Under the pieces are notes generated by a model. That model did not search any database. It was given only the letters and a program-made list of their open reading frames with translations, and had not been told where the DNA came from. A stretch of DNA of 64,000 nt from Diphasiastrum complanatum. Taxonomy: Eukaryota > Streptophyta > Lycopodiopsida > Lycopodiales > Lycopodiaceae. This document shows, piece after piece, positions 10,301 through 21,528 of the stretch; position 1 is the stretch's first letter, and each line of letters begins with the position of its first letter. The stretch is from contig CM055103.1 of assembly GCA_029204225.1 (NCBI GenBank), positions 48,305,958 to 48,369,957 on the forward strand, given 5' to 3'. The position numbers were made by a program, and so were the translations under genes.

Positions 10301-11360
10301 AACCAAGACGACATAAAACATGTATAAGCATAAAATATCATTCTTTATAATGTGTGAATATATAACATAATTAATTACCAAAATAACAAGGTATATAATG
10401 AAAATTTTTGTTTATAAGTTTTATACAATTATTACAATCAAATATAGTAAAAGTACATCTATATCTAGTACATAAGTTGACATGGGAGACCAATCCAAGA
10501 AAATCAAGCTCACAAAATATTAAATAAACTTATTCTAGTTTGTCATTATGGTATTCAAAAGAAACATCCAACAAATAATACTAAGATGATGTTTTTAGAA
10601 TATTTCAGGATTTTTTTATTTGTAATATTATGAATTTTTAGCCTCACCTAACAATTTGTAAGAAAAAGTCTCTTGATTTTTCTTAGCAATTAGTTGGTGT
10701 ATCATATTGACATCAATTGTTATTCCTTCATATATTTTTCAAATTACATGGATAAAACCTTGTTGTGGATATATTATTTGATTATTGATATTATGCTTAT
10801 TAGAATCTACAACCAAAGTGTATGACTAAACTTGAAGCTAATTTTGACATGAAAGAGAGAACTTTTTGACTATCAAATGGCCACAATATTACTTGGAGGC
10901 ATGCATCAAAATATAGATGTGTAGATGCTTTGGATTCTATGTTGTTGGGATCTCTCAAATTGATGTTGTCTTGATCTAACAATATAAAAAGTAAAAAATA
11001 ATAATAGAAAAACTAATATTCTTAAAGAATAGCAAAAGCTCGATATATGGTTATTTCTTCTACTATTATTGGGCTTAATATAAACATCTATTATCATACA
11101 TTATGATCACTAAGCATGCAATTGCTATTTCTAGTTTTTGATCAAAGTAATAATGTTTTTGTGTTCTAACTCCATAGTTGAATTTGATTATCTAGATGAA
11201 ATGTATGTTTCATTATGTAAGATCTTCTAAATATTTGATAGCATTTCCAAATATGTTTATCTTTCTTCCATGAGCAAAATTAGAGATTTATTTGTAATCA
11301 AGTGATAGATACCACATTCTATGAATACACGTAATCTTTTAAAAAAGTTTTTGTTGTTAA
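10300..11360 (+). repeat. dispersed repeat R, copy R3 (right-hand part)
   Basis: Colinear by eye with 60380-61680. Anchors: AAAATAACAAGGTAT (10380 / 60407), a GCAAAATATTAATGAAC-like block (10515 / 60665), TTGGTGTA(T/G)CATATT (10692 / 60827), ATGACTAA(A/G)CT(T/A)GAAG (10822 / 60956), GCATGCATCAA (10901 / 61033), TTGGGCTT(A/G)A(T/G)AT (11069 / 61209) and GATAGA(T/C)ACCACATT (11307 / 61630). Heavily diverged, no coding sequence recognised. Confidence 0.65.
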
Positions 11361-11489
11361 CATGTCTTCAATGAGAGATTTTTTTCAATTACAAGTGAGA
11401 TGCTCTAGAGTATTTTCATCTGTCAACATGTGAGATGCCCAAGAATCAATAAAAGGTCTTTGTGCATGTGCTTGGAAGATGTCCTTGTG

Positions 11490-11636
11490 TGATGAAAATT
11501 TTAGGAGGTTGACAAAGACAATTTTCACAAATGGATGTCAATTTGATCCTAAGTTGTGTGATGAAAAATTCAGGATGATGGGCCCAATTTAGGAGGTTTA
11601 CAAGGACAATGTTTCACAAATGAATGTCCATTTCTC
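11490..11636. repeat. imperfect tandem duplication, unit about 70 bp
   Basis: Two units begin GTGTGATGAAAA and end CACAAATG(G/A)ATGTC(A/C)ATTT. The second has a short extra stretch including ATGATGGGCCC. The sequence between 11636 and 12700 has no recognised feature. Confidence 0.6.
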
Positions 11637-12714
11637 AAAGGAATTAAGCTACTTATAAGGATTTCAATTTATTCTATCATTTGAGAAGCTAACATTTCAC
11701 CATTCATTCATAACTTGTGATTATCTAATTTAGGCATAGTCAATACATTTACACTAAAACTAGCTTGATTACTTAATACAATTTTTTAAGTTTTTTCTTA
11801 ATTTTCTTTAAAAGCTTGGAGTGCCATAAAAGAAATAGTTTAAGTTGTTATTTCTCTTGGTTTAATTGTATATCTCATGCTAATTTGAATATCTGTTTGG
11901 TGAAAAAACCAACTTAAATGTGGAGATGTCTACCTTTGATATATATGTACATGCTATTCAAAATGATCTTTGTACAAATTGCTTCATGAAAATAGCTTTG
12001 AAAAAATCTAGCCATGTATAATATGGAAATTCCTTAAACTCTTTTGAATATATATGTGAAAGCAAAATGAGAATTTCTATGTGATCTATGTAAATTGACA
12101 TTCCTACATAATGCATACAATATGAATTGAATCTTGAGTGCACTAGAAGAGTGTTGTTACATGAACTATAAGCACATTCTTCTATTGTGTTCTACATATA
12201 TAGGATGCAAAAAATTATATGATCCACAATATTTTGCACATTACAAATGTTTGAAGTAATCTTTAAAAACATCTCCATGATATATTATATCATGGAATTA
12301 AATTGTTAAAAGGTAAGCTCTCATGAAATTGGACAAGAGTCATCTAGAGAAGGCATGAACATTGTCATTAATTAGCTCAACAAAATAATACTTTAGTTTC
12401 AAGCATAATAAACTTCCAATATCCTTTATGTTCTTGAAAAATATGAAAGTATGTGGCTTTACAAAAAAAGAATTTGACATTCATTCTTTGTTTTATTGAT
12501 AAAAAATATAAAACATTAGATTCTAGTTACAATTTGTGCTAGCAAGAATGTATCTAGGAGGTTTGTATGCTGTAAATGTATGATTACTATATGTAACACT
12601 ACAAAACTAGCTTTTGATCTAGGCAAGAGCTCTTATACACAAGATGCAATTAAGGACAAGTCACAAAAGAAGATGTGAGTGAAAAAATTCAAGTATTTAT
12701 TAGAAATCATTTCC

Positions 12715-13559
12715 CAGCAACCACCAGACCCACCATCTATCGAGCTTACTGCCCTTACCCGCCACAACAACCTGTGCCACGACTAGGGGTTTACCAACCA
12801 CGACCACCTGCACCAGATTAATACCCATCCCCACGTCAATAGTTTGTTTTAACCCACCCTACCCCACAAAACGCTGTCCATTATCTTGATCCGACTACCA
12901 TCGATCTGGCCACCTACTATGTGGAAGACAATACTCAACCGTAGTACTCTACTGAAACGGTTGTTTATTATACCTATGATTCTAATGCTCAAACAGTGGA
13001 TCCCAATGCCCAAGCTTACAATCCAAACCAAGCTGTCTTTGCCGCACATCAACTACCCGCAATACGAGAATGTTTTATCTGTGCAGGTAAACATCCTAGT
13101 ATTTGCTACCCAGATAAACTCCGCTTTCCTCCAGCTTGTGAAAACTGTGGTATTGAACATCACGTAAAGGACTGCCCATCCCGATCTAAGCCAGCCGCTC
13201 CTATCTGTTCAGTGCAAGTAGAAACCTTACCAATCAAAACACATCCTGCTTGGGTCTTGACTCGGACACAAACCCAATGCCAGACCCCTACACTTGCACC
13301 CAGCAAAACTCAACCGCAGGTTGTTCCTCCAAGTGATGATTCAACTCCGATAGTTTACCCTCACCCATCTGAAGAAATTCGGCTGCATCATGAGTATCGC
13401 CAACAAATCCACAATGCCGACCAACAATCTTCCTCTTCTCATAAAGTACCTCACAAGACCTTTGAAAGCAAAACCCTTGAAGGTACCGAAGTTTGGGGAG
13501 ATTTACTACAAGTCAATGTCACTCTTCCCTTCCATGTACTCTGGAAGCATGCTGGCTAG
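12715..13559 (+). pseudogene. gypsy H gag C-terminal part with zinc-binding motifs
   Basis: A Pro/Gln/Tyr-rich stretch (PYPPQQPVPRLGVYQPRP) with stops leads into an open frame from about 12996. That frame contains two cysteine/histidine clusters: CFICAGKHPSICYP and CENCGIEHHVKDCPSR. These look like gag zinc knuckles with variant spacing. A Ser/Thr/Pro-rich tail follows to the stop at 13559. The 5' portion of gag is missing, and homology begins abruptly near 12715 after AT-rich sequence. Nucleic-acid binding and particle assembly would be the role. Confidence 0.75.
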
Positions 13560-13639
13560 TGGAAACAACAGATCCAATCCAATACCACCACCACTATTGA
13601 CGAGTTGCCTGAAATGCCCTTACATCTAACCAATCCACT

Positions 13640-13961
13640 CAGCGAATGAGGCAACATCAAAATCCCAGCTACCCATCATCAATCCAGTGAAGTTTTAGCA
13701 GTACTCGATGGAGCTTCCAGGGTTAATATCATTTCCACATCCCTCATGATGGAATGGAATCTGAACGACAAGCTAGCCAAACCTACTTGTCAGATTCGGA
13801 TGGCTGATCAAAGTGTGGTCCGACCTACCTGTTTCCTTTCGCACGTGCTGATCAAACTAGGAGGTCTCAAGTTTTCTGTTGATCTCGTAGTACTTGATAT
13901 TCCTAATAATGCCTATTCTTATGAATTACTACTTGGTCATCTGTGGCTCACCAATGCATGA
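13640..13961 (+). pseudogene. gypsy H aspartic protease
   Basis: The frame holds AVLDGASRVNIIS (about 13700-13740), a retropepsin active site with D-G-A in place of the usual D-(S/T)-G and the following hydrophobic V-N-I-I. This D-G variant resembles LDGGSGVNII-type proteases of some plant gypsy elements. The second hydrophobic motif is near YELLLGHLWLTN (about 13920-13958). Only the flap and C-terminal loop are readable; the frame closes at 13961. The enzyme would cleave the Gag-Pol precursor. Confidence 0.75.
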
Positions 13962-14359
13962 GTTGTTCATGACTGGAGCAAAGGTCGAGTCACTTTTGAA
14001 AATCGTGACAGTTCTGTCACCAGTGACTCAACAGGTAAACTCAAACCTGCACGCATCCATGACGAGGGATCCGCAATCACCAACTCAATATTTGAGCCAT
14101 ACCAGTCCAGCCACGAAAAAGGTCATTATATTAAATCTACTGATATCATAAATTGGAGTCACAGTCTAGCTACCATTGATTGTGTGAATGCCGATTACTG
14201 TGCCCAGCATCAGGATAATTGTACCTCTCCACTCCCAATCGATCACGACCAATTACCTGATCTGGATACACCTATCATCAATATCAATTTTATTGATATT
14301 CTTCCCAAGCTCAACGTGAGCCAACTGGTAATTCACCCTACGAAGGCACTGCACAAACC

Positions 14360-15388
14360 ATAACCCTTTCCCTGAGTGAGCCAAATGGAACCAACGAATA
14401 TCTTGTCCACGTCGGAGCTCATCTCAATCGCGAACAACGCATACGGCTTGAAAAGCTCCTACAAAAATATCGACATGTCTTTGCCTGGACCTATAAAGAC
14501 ATGAAAGGCATCTCACCCCAAGTAGCTGTGCATCGTATCCGGCTTAAACCAGGTGCGAGACCCACTACGAGTCGTCCATACAGATGCAATCCCATCTATA
14601 AGGCCAAGATCAAAGAAGAATTACAATGCCTCTTAGATGCGAGATTTATCTATGAAATTGAGCATACTGAGTGGGTCTCCCCAATTTTCATCATCCCCAA
14701 GAAAAATGGAAAACTCCGCATCTGTGTCAATTTTAAGAAACTTAATGTCGTCACTGAACGTGATCATTTTTCATTACCTTTCGGAGAATCCATCTTAGAA
14801 AATCTAGCAGGAGATGAGGCTTACTCCTTCTTAGATGGCTTTACCGGATACAATATGATCCAAATCGCTGAAGAAGATCAACACAAAACCGTGTTTGCCA
14901 CAGAATGGGGAACCTTCTGTTGGAAAGGCATGCCCTTTGGTCTCTGCAATGCTCCTAGCACCTTCCAACGTGTTATGCAAGCGGCCTTTTCTCAGCAGAT
15001 GGGCGATACCTTAGAAGTTTACTTGGATGATTTAGGAGCACATTCCGAAGAAATACACCATCTGTCTGTGCTCGAAAAAAAATTTATCCAATGTCAATGC
15101 TTCGGCATCTCTCTTAATCCTGAAAAATGCCAGATTTGGGTAATCCATGGTATTGTGTTAGGACATATTATCTCACAAAATGGCATTGCCACTGACCCTG
15201 AAAAGATCCTTATCATTCAAAATCTATCAGAATCGCGTACGATACGTGAAGTTTACTCCTTCCTTGGCCACGCCAACTACTATCGGTGCTTTATTTTTGA
15301 TTTCGCTAACAAAGCACGCTTAATCTAAAAAGTAGTTGTAGTTCTCAAATGGACGGATGAACAACACATCGTCTTTAATCAACTCTTG
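14360..15388 (+). pseudogene. gypsy H reverse transcriptase
   Basis: A pre-RT region (REQRIRLEKLLQKYRHVFAW) leads to RVT_1: VSPIFIIPKKNGKLRICVNF, SFLDGFTGYNMIQI, MPFGLCNAPSTFQRVM, catalytic YLDDLG (intact), GISLNPEKCQIW and FLGHANYYRCFI. An in-frame TAA at 15326-15328 precedes KWTDEQHIVFNQLL, which continues in the same frame to 15388, where the inversion breakpoint cuts the element. The next domain (RNaseH) continues from 18021 on the minus strand. Not active because of the stop and the breakpoint. Confidence 0.9.
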
Positions 15389-15598
15389 GTAATGTGAATT
15401 GAATTCAACTTTGCCTCTGGTTTTAGACACCTAAACACCTGCAAATGAAGTTACACAACACCAATCTCCAATGTATTTGACTCACTTTGAGTTCTAGAAT
15501 CAATACTAGATGCTAAGATCCAATCTACACAAGATTTAGATCAAAAATTGTGATCAAATTGAATGCAAACCAAGGATTTAGCTCATTTCAGCCTTTAG

Positions 15599-15610
15599 GC
15601 TCTGATACCA
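15599..15610 (-). other. primer-binding site of copia J
   Basis: Minus strand reads TGGTATCAGAGC directly after the LTR end ...TTTTTACA. This is complementary to the 3' end of plant initiator tRNA-Met, the usual copia minus-strand primer. Confidence 0.9.
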
Positions 15611-16292
15611 TGTAAAAATTACAGCAAATAAGGATCCTAAAACACTTGAAATGATGAGGGAAACAATAGATTATGATTTCATAAGATTAGCACAAGTTGA
15701 ACCATCAAAATCCATCAAAAATCTATGCTTGAACCTCACTAAATGGCCCAAATCCTTGAAGAAGGCTTCACACGTGTGAAAGTACGGCCTTCCACAGTCT
15801 GAGTACTGTACACCAGACCTACATTCAATCCTATAATCATTAGTACTCACAAGTACTCAAACAATTATGAACATAGAGAGCAATTGCACCATTATGAGAG
15901 AAAAAACATGAAATTGCTTGATTGATTTTGGTGAGATATCATCACCTATATATACATGATCCATCACGGTTTTGGGCAGGTATGAGTAGCCCTAAACCTA
16001 TCCCTAATGCTAATTTTGGTGGATCTTTCATCCCTACCAAGTTAGGGTTGGAATCTTGGAGATCCCTCAACAATGCAAAAATTACCAAAAATAGCTCCTA
16101 TTTTTTCTCCCTTGTATCTAAGCATAATTTGGACTCATTCCAAAGGTTCTAACACTTAGGTCTACTTGAGAACATCCTTATGAATGGAATCCTATGCTAT
16201 TTGGCACGTGTGACAAGCCACATCATGACCATCTAACTATTTACAAGTCATATGAACAAAACTAGTCAAGCTAGAATTGTGAATTTTTAACA
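15611..16292 (-). repeat. 5' LTR of copia J (inside the inversion)
   Basis: 682 bp, TGTTAAAAATT...AATTTTTACA on the minus strand. Nearly identical to the 3' LTR at 20842-21523, which has the same length; by eye I count only about five to ten mismatches, suggesting a young insertion. Contains the 14-bp palindrome TTCACACGTGTGAA (15767-15780). The adjacent GAATT (16293-16297) is the reverse complement of the AATTC target duplication found after the 3' LTR. Confidence 0.92.
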
Positions 16293-17173
16293 GAATTCGC
16301 GGAGGCTAAAAATGAATCGTGCTCTATGAAAAAGGGGCAGGCAAATTTTATTTGAGATGTTGTGAAAAAAAATTATTTCTGAAACTAATGACTTTTGTGG
16401 TTTTCTCAAAGAAGATTGTTGGTATACCTAGCTTTGGCCTGGTATAGCAGGACCTTATATCCAATCTAGAAATCTCTAAGTTTCAATGATCGATCATGCC
16501 ATGCTTTTTGTCGTCATTTGTGGACTTGTTGAGCATGGATGCTGATCCTTCGTGTTTCACAAAGTTGCTCCAGATGGAATAACCTATTTGCTAGATTCTG
16601 AGGAGTATCAAGCTTAATGTTATAGGCTACTCGAAGGGAGGGGATATGGACTTCCACAGGCATAATGGCTTCTTGGCCATATGTGAGCTGGAAAGGGATT
16701 AAGCTTGTAGCTCGCTTCGGGGTGGTGCGATAAGCCCAGAGAGCAGCATGAAGTGTGAGTTTCCAATTAGATCGGCTAGATTCGACGGTTTTGGTGAGAA
16801 TTCCACATAGGATTTTATTGGTGGATTCTGCCTGGCCATTGCAGCGTGGATAGTATGGGGAACTTTTGCGATGTACCACAAAAAATTTGGAAAGACGATT
16901 TGCTATGACAGAGTTAAGGAAATGTGTACCCCTATCATTGACAAGCTCTAGAGGACATCCGAACCGAACTATAACCTGTTCATAGAGAAATTTGGTGGTA
17001 GAACGAGCGTCAGCATTGCGAACAACTCTTGCTTCAGCCCATTTGGTGCAATAGTCCGTAGCTACTATGATGTAACGAGATTGTGTGTGTCGAGCAACAT
17101 GACTAATAGGTCCAACATAATCAATTCCCCATTTTTGGAAAGCTTGATCAGTGGGTATGGGGTGTAAAGGCAT
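16293..17173 (-). pseudogene. gypsy H integrase core and C-terminal region (in inverted block)
   Basis: rve-type catalytic core: FQKWGIDYVGPI (first catalytic Asp), DYCTKWAEARVV, VNDRGTHFLN (second Asp) and SSPYYPRCNGQAESTNKIL (catalytic Glu). A C-terminal region follows with LTYGQEAIMPVE and, beyond the stop near 16514, decayed sequence resembling the integrase tail (KAWHDRSLKLRDF). It ends where copia J is inserted (16292/16293). It would catalyse insertion of element cDNA. Confidence 0.88.
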
Positions 17174-17345
17174 GTAGTCTATTTTTTGAAGTGTTTTGTG
17201 CGTTGGCAGACATCACAAGCCTTAGTGTAATTGTGCGTATCCTTGAAGAGTGTTGGCCACCAAAAACCGGCCAAGAGGATTTTCTTAGCAGTTGTTTCAG
17301 AAGAGAAATGGTCGGCACCAATACCTTCATGAGTGAGGGAAATTA
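17174..17345 (-). pseudogene. gypsy H integrase zinc-binding domain (H2C2), frame-broken
   Basis: Minus-strand frames give HEGIGADHFSSETTAKKIL, GFWWPTLFKDTHNYTKAC and CDVCQRTKHFKK. This is the HHCC module that precedes the gypsy integrase core. A stop and frame change separate it from the core at 17173. Confidence 0.8.
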
Positions 17346-17376
17346 CAAAGGGTATTTCTCCTTCAGTAAGACATCA

Positions 17377-18021
17377 TCAAATAATTCCATCTAACCCTTG
17401 CTTGCAGAGTTGTCCTGCAATTAATGTATAAGGTTTAGTTTCGAGGACCAACGCACATTGTTCAGGTTTAGAGAAGGAAGGATCCATATGTCCTGAAGTT
17501 AGATATTCGATAATTTTCTTAGCCCATATAGGTGTAGAGTCAACTTGGAAAAGGATTGCATCTGGTAAATCATCGTTGACGCCTTGATCATGGGTAGGAA
17601 GGCTAGGGATTCGGGATAGATGGTCTGCTAAAAAATGCTGAACTCCCTTATGAACCACGATCCTAAACTCAAATTCTCGCAATAATAGGATCCATCTAGT
17701 AATACGACCTGTGGTGCAGGTCTTGTTGATGAGATACAATAGTGCTTGATGATCAGTGAAGAACACAAAGACTTTTCCTAGAAGATAATGGCGAAATTTC
17801 TGAACCACATATACCATTGCCAAGGCTTCGCGTTCGGTAGTGGTATAATTGACTTCAGAAGGTATCAATCGTCGACTTAGAAAACGAATTGGGTAGTCCT
17901 TTTTGAATTCTCCCGGTTGGGTGAGCACTGCTCCAATGGCATACTTGGATGCATCGGTATGCACATGGAATTTTTTAGAACAATCAGGAGCCCGGAGGAT
18001 GGGTGCATTGGTAAGGACTTG
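17377..18021 (-). pseudogene. gypsy H RNaseH domain (in inverted block)
   Basis: Typical gypsy RNaseH: LTNAPILRAPDCSKKFHVHT, DASKYAIGAVL, RFLSRRLIPSEVNYTTTERE, FFTDHQALLYLI and ADHLSRIPS. The DAS and ERE acidic residues are retained. The open frame extends beyond 18021 to 18096, but the last 25 codons (LESLLYEITSKTRLEINAW) are copia J leader read antisense and not part of the domain. It joins in frame to the RT at 15388 when the inversion is undone. Confidence 0.9.
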
Positions 18022-18602
18022 CAAGTTTTGCTTGCTCCAAGCATTGATTTCTAAGCGAGTTTTGGAGGTGATTTCATAGAGAAGGCTTTCTAGCATTCAA
18101 GGAGAGGGAAGATCAGAGTTTTGGGGACTCTTCAAGGCTGTTCTAAGGTGTAGTAGGCACCTCCTAAAGTGATTTAGGTTCAGTCCAACCATTGCTTGAG
18201 TTATGCACCAAATTAGATCAATTTTTCATCAATTTTGATCATTTTTTGCTTGTGATTGGATAGTAGATTGTGTTGCATCCTCATTAAGTTCCATTTAGAT
18301 CTTTTACAAGTGATTTTGGAAGTATATTAGGTTGCTGAAATTCACTCTTGATCAGATCATTTGGAAGCTTTAATGTTCTTTATAGAAAGAGGGGCAATTC
18401 TACTAGTATTGTCTACTTCAATCAAGCAAGTGCATTGTTTCTAGTATTCTATGATTTGATTTTGTTAGAGATCATTCTGAGATCTTTATAGGAAGTCTAT
18501 TACTGATCTTTTCAGGTTCCTAAGAAGTGGGATAAGGTAGACCTTCAATCAAATCAATAGAAGTAACCTTCATTTGTGTCAAGTCCTTGATTAGGAGACT
18601 AG
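18022..18602 (+). other. copia J untranslated leader (distal part)
   Basis: Non-coding sequence between the inversion breakpoint and the gag ATG at 18603. Its proximal part, adjacent to the primer-binding site, is at 15389-15598 in reverse orientation. Confidence 0.7.
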
Positions 18603-18839
18603 ATGGCATCTATAAATGCATATCTTTTGGATACTAATGAAAGGCTCAACAAAACTAACTATTCCATATGGAAAGTTAGAATGGAATCTATCATGATCAT
18701 GCAAGATCTGATGGAAATTGTAAATGGTAAGGAGGGTGAACCTATTCATCCTCAAGAAAAAGCCAAATACATCAAGAGGTGCAATGTTGCACTACATTGC
18801 ATAAAAATGAATGTTGCAAATGAACTCTTTTCCATATGA
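18603..18839 (+). pseudogene. copia J gag N-terminal part
   Basis: ATG at 18603 opens MASINAYLLDTNERLNKTNY, then SIWKVRMESIMIMQDLMEIV and the ALHCIKMNVANEL block of the copia gag domain. At about 18833 it is joined by deletion to integrase C-terminal sequence (PYEMLYGKKPNLNHLK) in another frame, stopping at 18839. The remainder of gag, the zinc knuckle, protease and integrase core are gone, so the element cannot be autonomous. Confidence 0.88.
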
Positions 18840-20530
18840 GATGTTGTATGGAAAGAAACCCAATCTTAATCACTTGAAAGTTTTTGGGTGTATATGTTAT
18901 GTGCATGTGCCATTGGAAACAAGAACCAAGGAGGATCCATCTTCCACAAGAGGGATCATGCTTGGATATGCAAGCTCAAGCAAGGGCTACAAAGTCTATC
19001 TCCCATCCTTGAACAAATTTGTTGTTTCAAGGGATGTCATCTTTGATGAACATCATATGCATATGCTTGAAGAAGGCTCAAGTGCTCCAACAATCAAGAA
19101 GAAGATGGCCGAGGAGCAAGATCTTGGTTTTGAGGAGGAGCTCATGGAGGAGCAAGCACCAAACCCACCTATCACACCAAGGAGATCTTCAAGGGCAAAA
19201 GTGGAGCCATCAAGGCTCACATATCAAGGCAAAGGACAGCAAGTTGAGGGTATATCATCCACTTCTTATGCTTTATCTAGTTTTGAAGAACCGTCTAATG
19301 TTGAAGATGCATTGAACTCCAAAGAATGGTATAAAGCTATGTTGGATGAGTATGATGCCTTGATTGAGAATGAAACTTGGTTGCTTGTTGAGAGACCTCA
19401 AAGGAATGTAATAGGATGCAAGTGGGTCTTCAAGCTTAAGTTGAATGCAAATGGGAGTGTTAACAAACATAAAGCAAGATTAGTTGCAAAAGGTTATGCT
19501 CAAGAGAGAGGGATAGACTATGAGGAAACTTTTGCACCCGTGGCCAAGATGGTCACAATAAGACTAATCATTGCACTTGCATCACATTTTGGATGGATTC
19601 TATGTCAAATGGATGTCTCTAATGCTTTCTTGAATGGTTTTTTGGAAGAGGATATCTATATGGAGCAGCCACAAGGGTTCATCAAGCATGGAATGGAGAA
19701 CAAAGTATGCCATCTCCAAAGAAGCATCTATGGCTTGAAGCAAGCCTCGAGATCTTGGAATTCAAGACTACATTGCTATCTTATTTCACTTTCTTTTGTT
19801 CAAAGTGAATATGATCCCACTCTTTACATTAAGTTTGATGATGTTGGTATTGTACTTTTACTCATTTATGTAGATGACATCATCATTAGTGGAAATAGTG
19901 TTGATGGTATTGAAAAAATCAAGATAGATCTATCCTTAGAGTTCAAGATGGTAGATCTAGGGTGTCTTCACTTCATCTTAGGCATAGAAGTACTTAGAGG
20001 GTCTGATTTTATCTTTATAAGTCAAGTAAACTATGCTCAAAGTCTTTTGAAGAAGTTTAAGAGGGAAGTATGCAAAAGTGTTGACACACCAATGGAGCAA
20101 GATGTAAAAGTGCCAAATGAAGATGATGAAAGATCCTTCATGGACATCACTTTGTTTAGGCAACTTATAGGTTCCTTAATGTGGATCACTATAACTAGAC
20201 CAGATCTTAGCTTTAGTGTATGTAGGTTGAGCCAATCCATGCAAAAGCCATTGAATATCCATTGGAAAAAGGCTAAGAGGATTCTAAGATACATCTCGGG
20301 TACATTGGATTTTGGGATTCTATATAGAGGAGATGTGATTAACCTTCATGCATTTAGTGATTCAGATTTTGCAGGGGACAAGAGGGATAGGAAATCAACA
20401 AGTGCCTATTCAACTTTCATAGGAGAAGGTGTGGTTTCATGGCTTTCAAAAAAGCAAGAAACTATATCTCTATCTTCAACCGAGGCCGAGTACAAAGCTT
20501 TGACAACCACTACAAAGGAGGTACTTTTTG
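18834..20530 (+). pseudogene. copia J integrase end, RT and RNaseH N-terminal part
   Basis: Open frame with the integrase tail (VFGCICYVHVP, LGYASSSKGYKVY, FVVSRDVIFDEH), linker PRRSSRAKVEPSRLTY, then RVT_2: CKWVFKLKLNANGS, KARLVAKGYAQERG, CQMDVSNAFLNGFLEEDIYM and SIYGLKQASRSW. The catalytic YVDDIIISGNS at about 19867 is intact. RNaseH has SDSDFAGDKRDRKSTSAY and SLSSTEAEYKAL, both canonical. One frameshift near 20525-20535 ends the frame and moves the RNaseH tail to the +1 frame. Confidence 0.92.
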
Positions 20531-20827
20531 AGATTATTGGTGGAACTAAAGATCATGGATTCAGAGGAGGCACCAATCATCTACAATGACAATATATCAG
20601 CCCAACACCTTGCATCTAACCCAATCTTCCATGCAAGATCTAAGCACATTGAGATATGCCATCACTTTGTGAGAGAAATGGTGCAAGCCAAGGAGATTGC
20701 TTTGGAGCATGTTCCAAGCAATGAATGTGTAGCTGATCTACTTACTAAACCACTTCAAAAGACACCTTTTATGAAGTTCAGATCATCACTTGGAGTGATT
20801 AGTAAAGCAATGATTCAACCAAGCTAG
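20528..20827 (+). pseudogene. copia J RNaseH C-terminal part (after frameshift)
   Basis: Continues RLLVELKIMDSEEAPIIYND, ISAQHLASNPIFHARSKHIE, ICHHFVREMVQAKEIALEHV, CVADLLTKPLQKTPFMKFR to a stop at 20825-20827. Complete pol terminus followed by polypurine GTGAGGAGGAG and the LTR. Confidence 0.9.
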
Positions 20828-20841
20828 ATAGTGAGGAGGAG

Positions 20842-21523
20842 TGTTAAAAATTCACAATTCTAGCTTGACTAGTTTTGGTCATATGACTTGTAAATAGTTA
20901 GATGGTCATGATGTGGCTTGTCACACGTGCCAAATAGCATAGGATTCCATTCATAAGGATGTTCTCAAGTAGACCTAAGTGTTAGAACCTTTGGAATGAG
21001 TCCAAATTATGCTTAGATACAAGGGAGAAAAAATAGGAGCTATTTTTGGTAATTTTTGCATTGTTGAGGGATCTCCAAGATTCCAACCCTAACTTGGTAG
21101 GGATGAAAGATCCACCAAAATTAGCATTAGGGATAGGTTTAGGGATACTCATACCTGCCCAAAACCGTGATGGATCATGTATATATAGGTGATGATATCT
21201 CACCAAAATCAATCAAGCAATTTCATGTTTTTTCTCTCATAATGGTGCAATTGCTCTCTATGTTCATAATTGTTTGAGTACTTGTGATTACTAATGATTA
21301 TAGGATTGAATGTAGGTCTGGTGTACAGTACTCAGACTGTGTGAGGCCGTACTTTCACACGTGTGAAGCTTTCTTCAAGGATTTGGGCCATTTAGTGAGG
21401 TTCAAGCATAGATTTTTGATGGATTTTGATGGTTCAACTTGTGCTAATCTTATGAAATCATAATCTATTGTTTCCCTCATCATTTCAAGTGTTTTAGGAT
21501 CCTTATTTGCTGTAATTTTTACA
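20842..21523 (+). repeat. 3' LTR of copia J with target-site duplication
   Basis: 682 bp, TGTTAAAAATTC...GTAATTTTTACA, followed by AATTC (21524-21528), matching the duplication at the inverted 5' end. Contains TTCACACGTGTGAA (21354-21367). The antisense open frame in both LTRs (15922-16152 and 20982-21212) is LTR sequence, not a gene. Confidence 0.95.
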
Positions 21524-21528
21524 AATTC

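Larger units (their letters stand above)
15389..18021. other. inverted segment spanning parts of gypsy H and copia J
   Basis: Left breakpoint: H RT ends ...AACTCTTG at 15388. Right breakpoint: near 18021, between H RNaseH (minus strand, to the left) and copia J leader (plus strand, from 18022). Flipping the block joins CTC TTG to CAA GTC CTT, i.e. FNQLL to QVLTNAPIL, a normal gypsy RT-RNaseH junction in frame. It also joins the J 5' LTR, primer-binding site and leader to the rest of J. Both junctions being healed by one inversion is strong evidence. Confidence 0.85.
18022..21523 (+). mobile_element. Ty1/copia element J (internally deleted, young), right part
   Basis: Leader, gag start, fused pol and 3' LTR. 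With the inverted 5' LTR block it forms a complete LTR-to-LTR unit with 682-bp LTRs and a 5-bp target duplication AATTC. Inserted into gypsy H just after its integrase. Internal coding sequence has lost most of gag, protease and the integrase core. Confidence 0.9.

Noticed and set aside
15922-21212. Two nearly identical 76-residue ORFs (15922-16152 and 20982-21212)
   Set aside because: They are antisense frames in the two copia J LTRs, kept identical because the LTRs are young.
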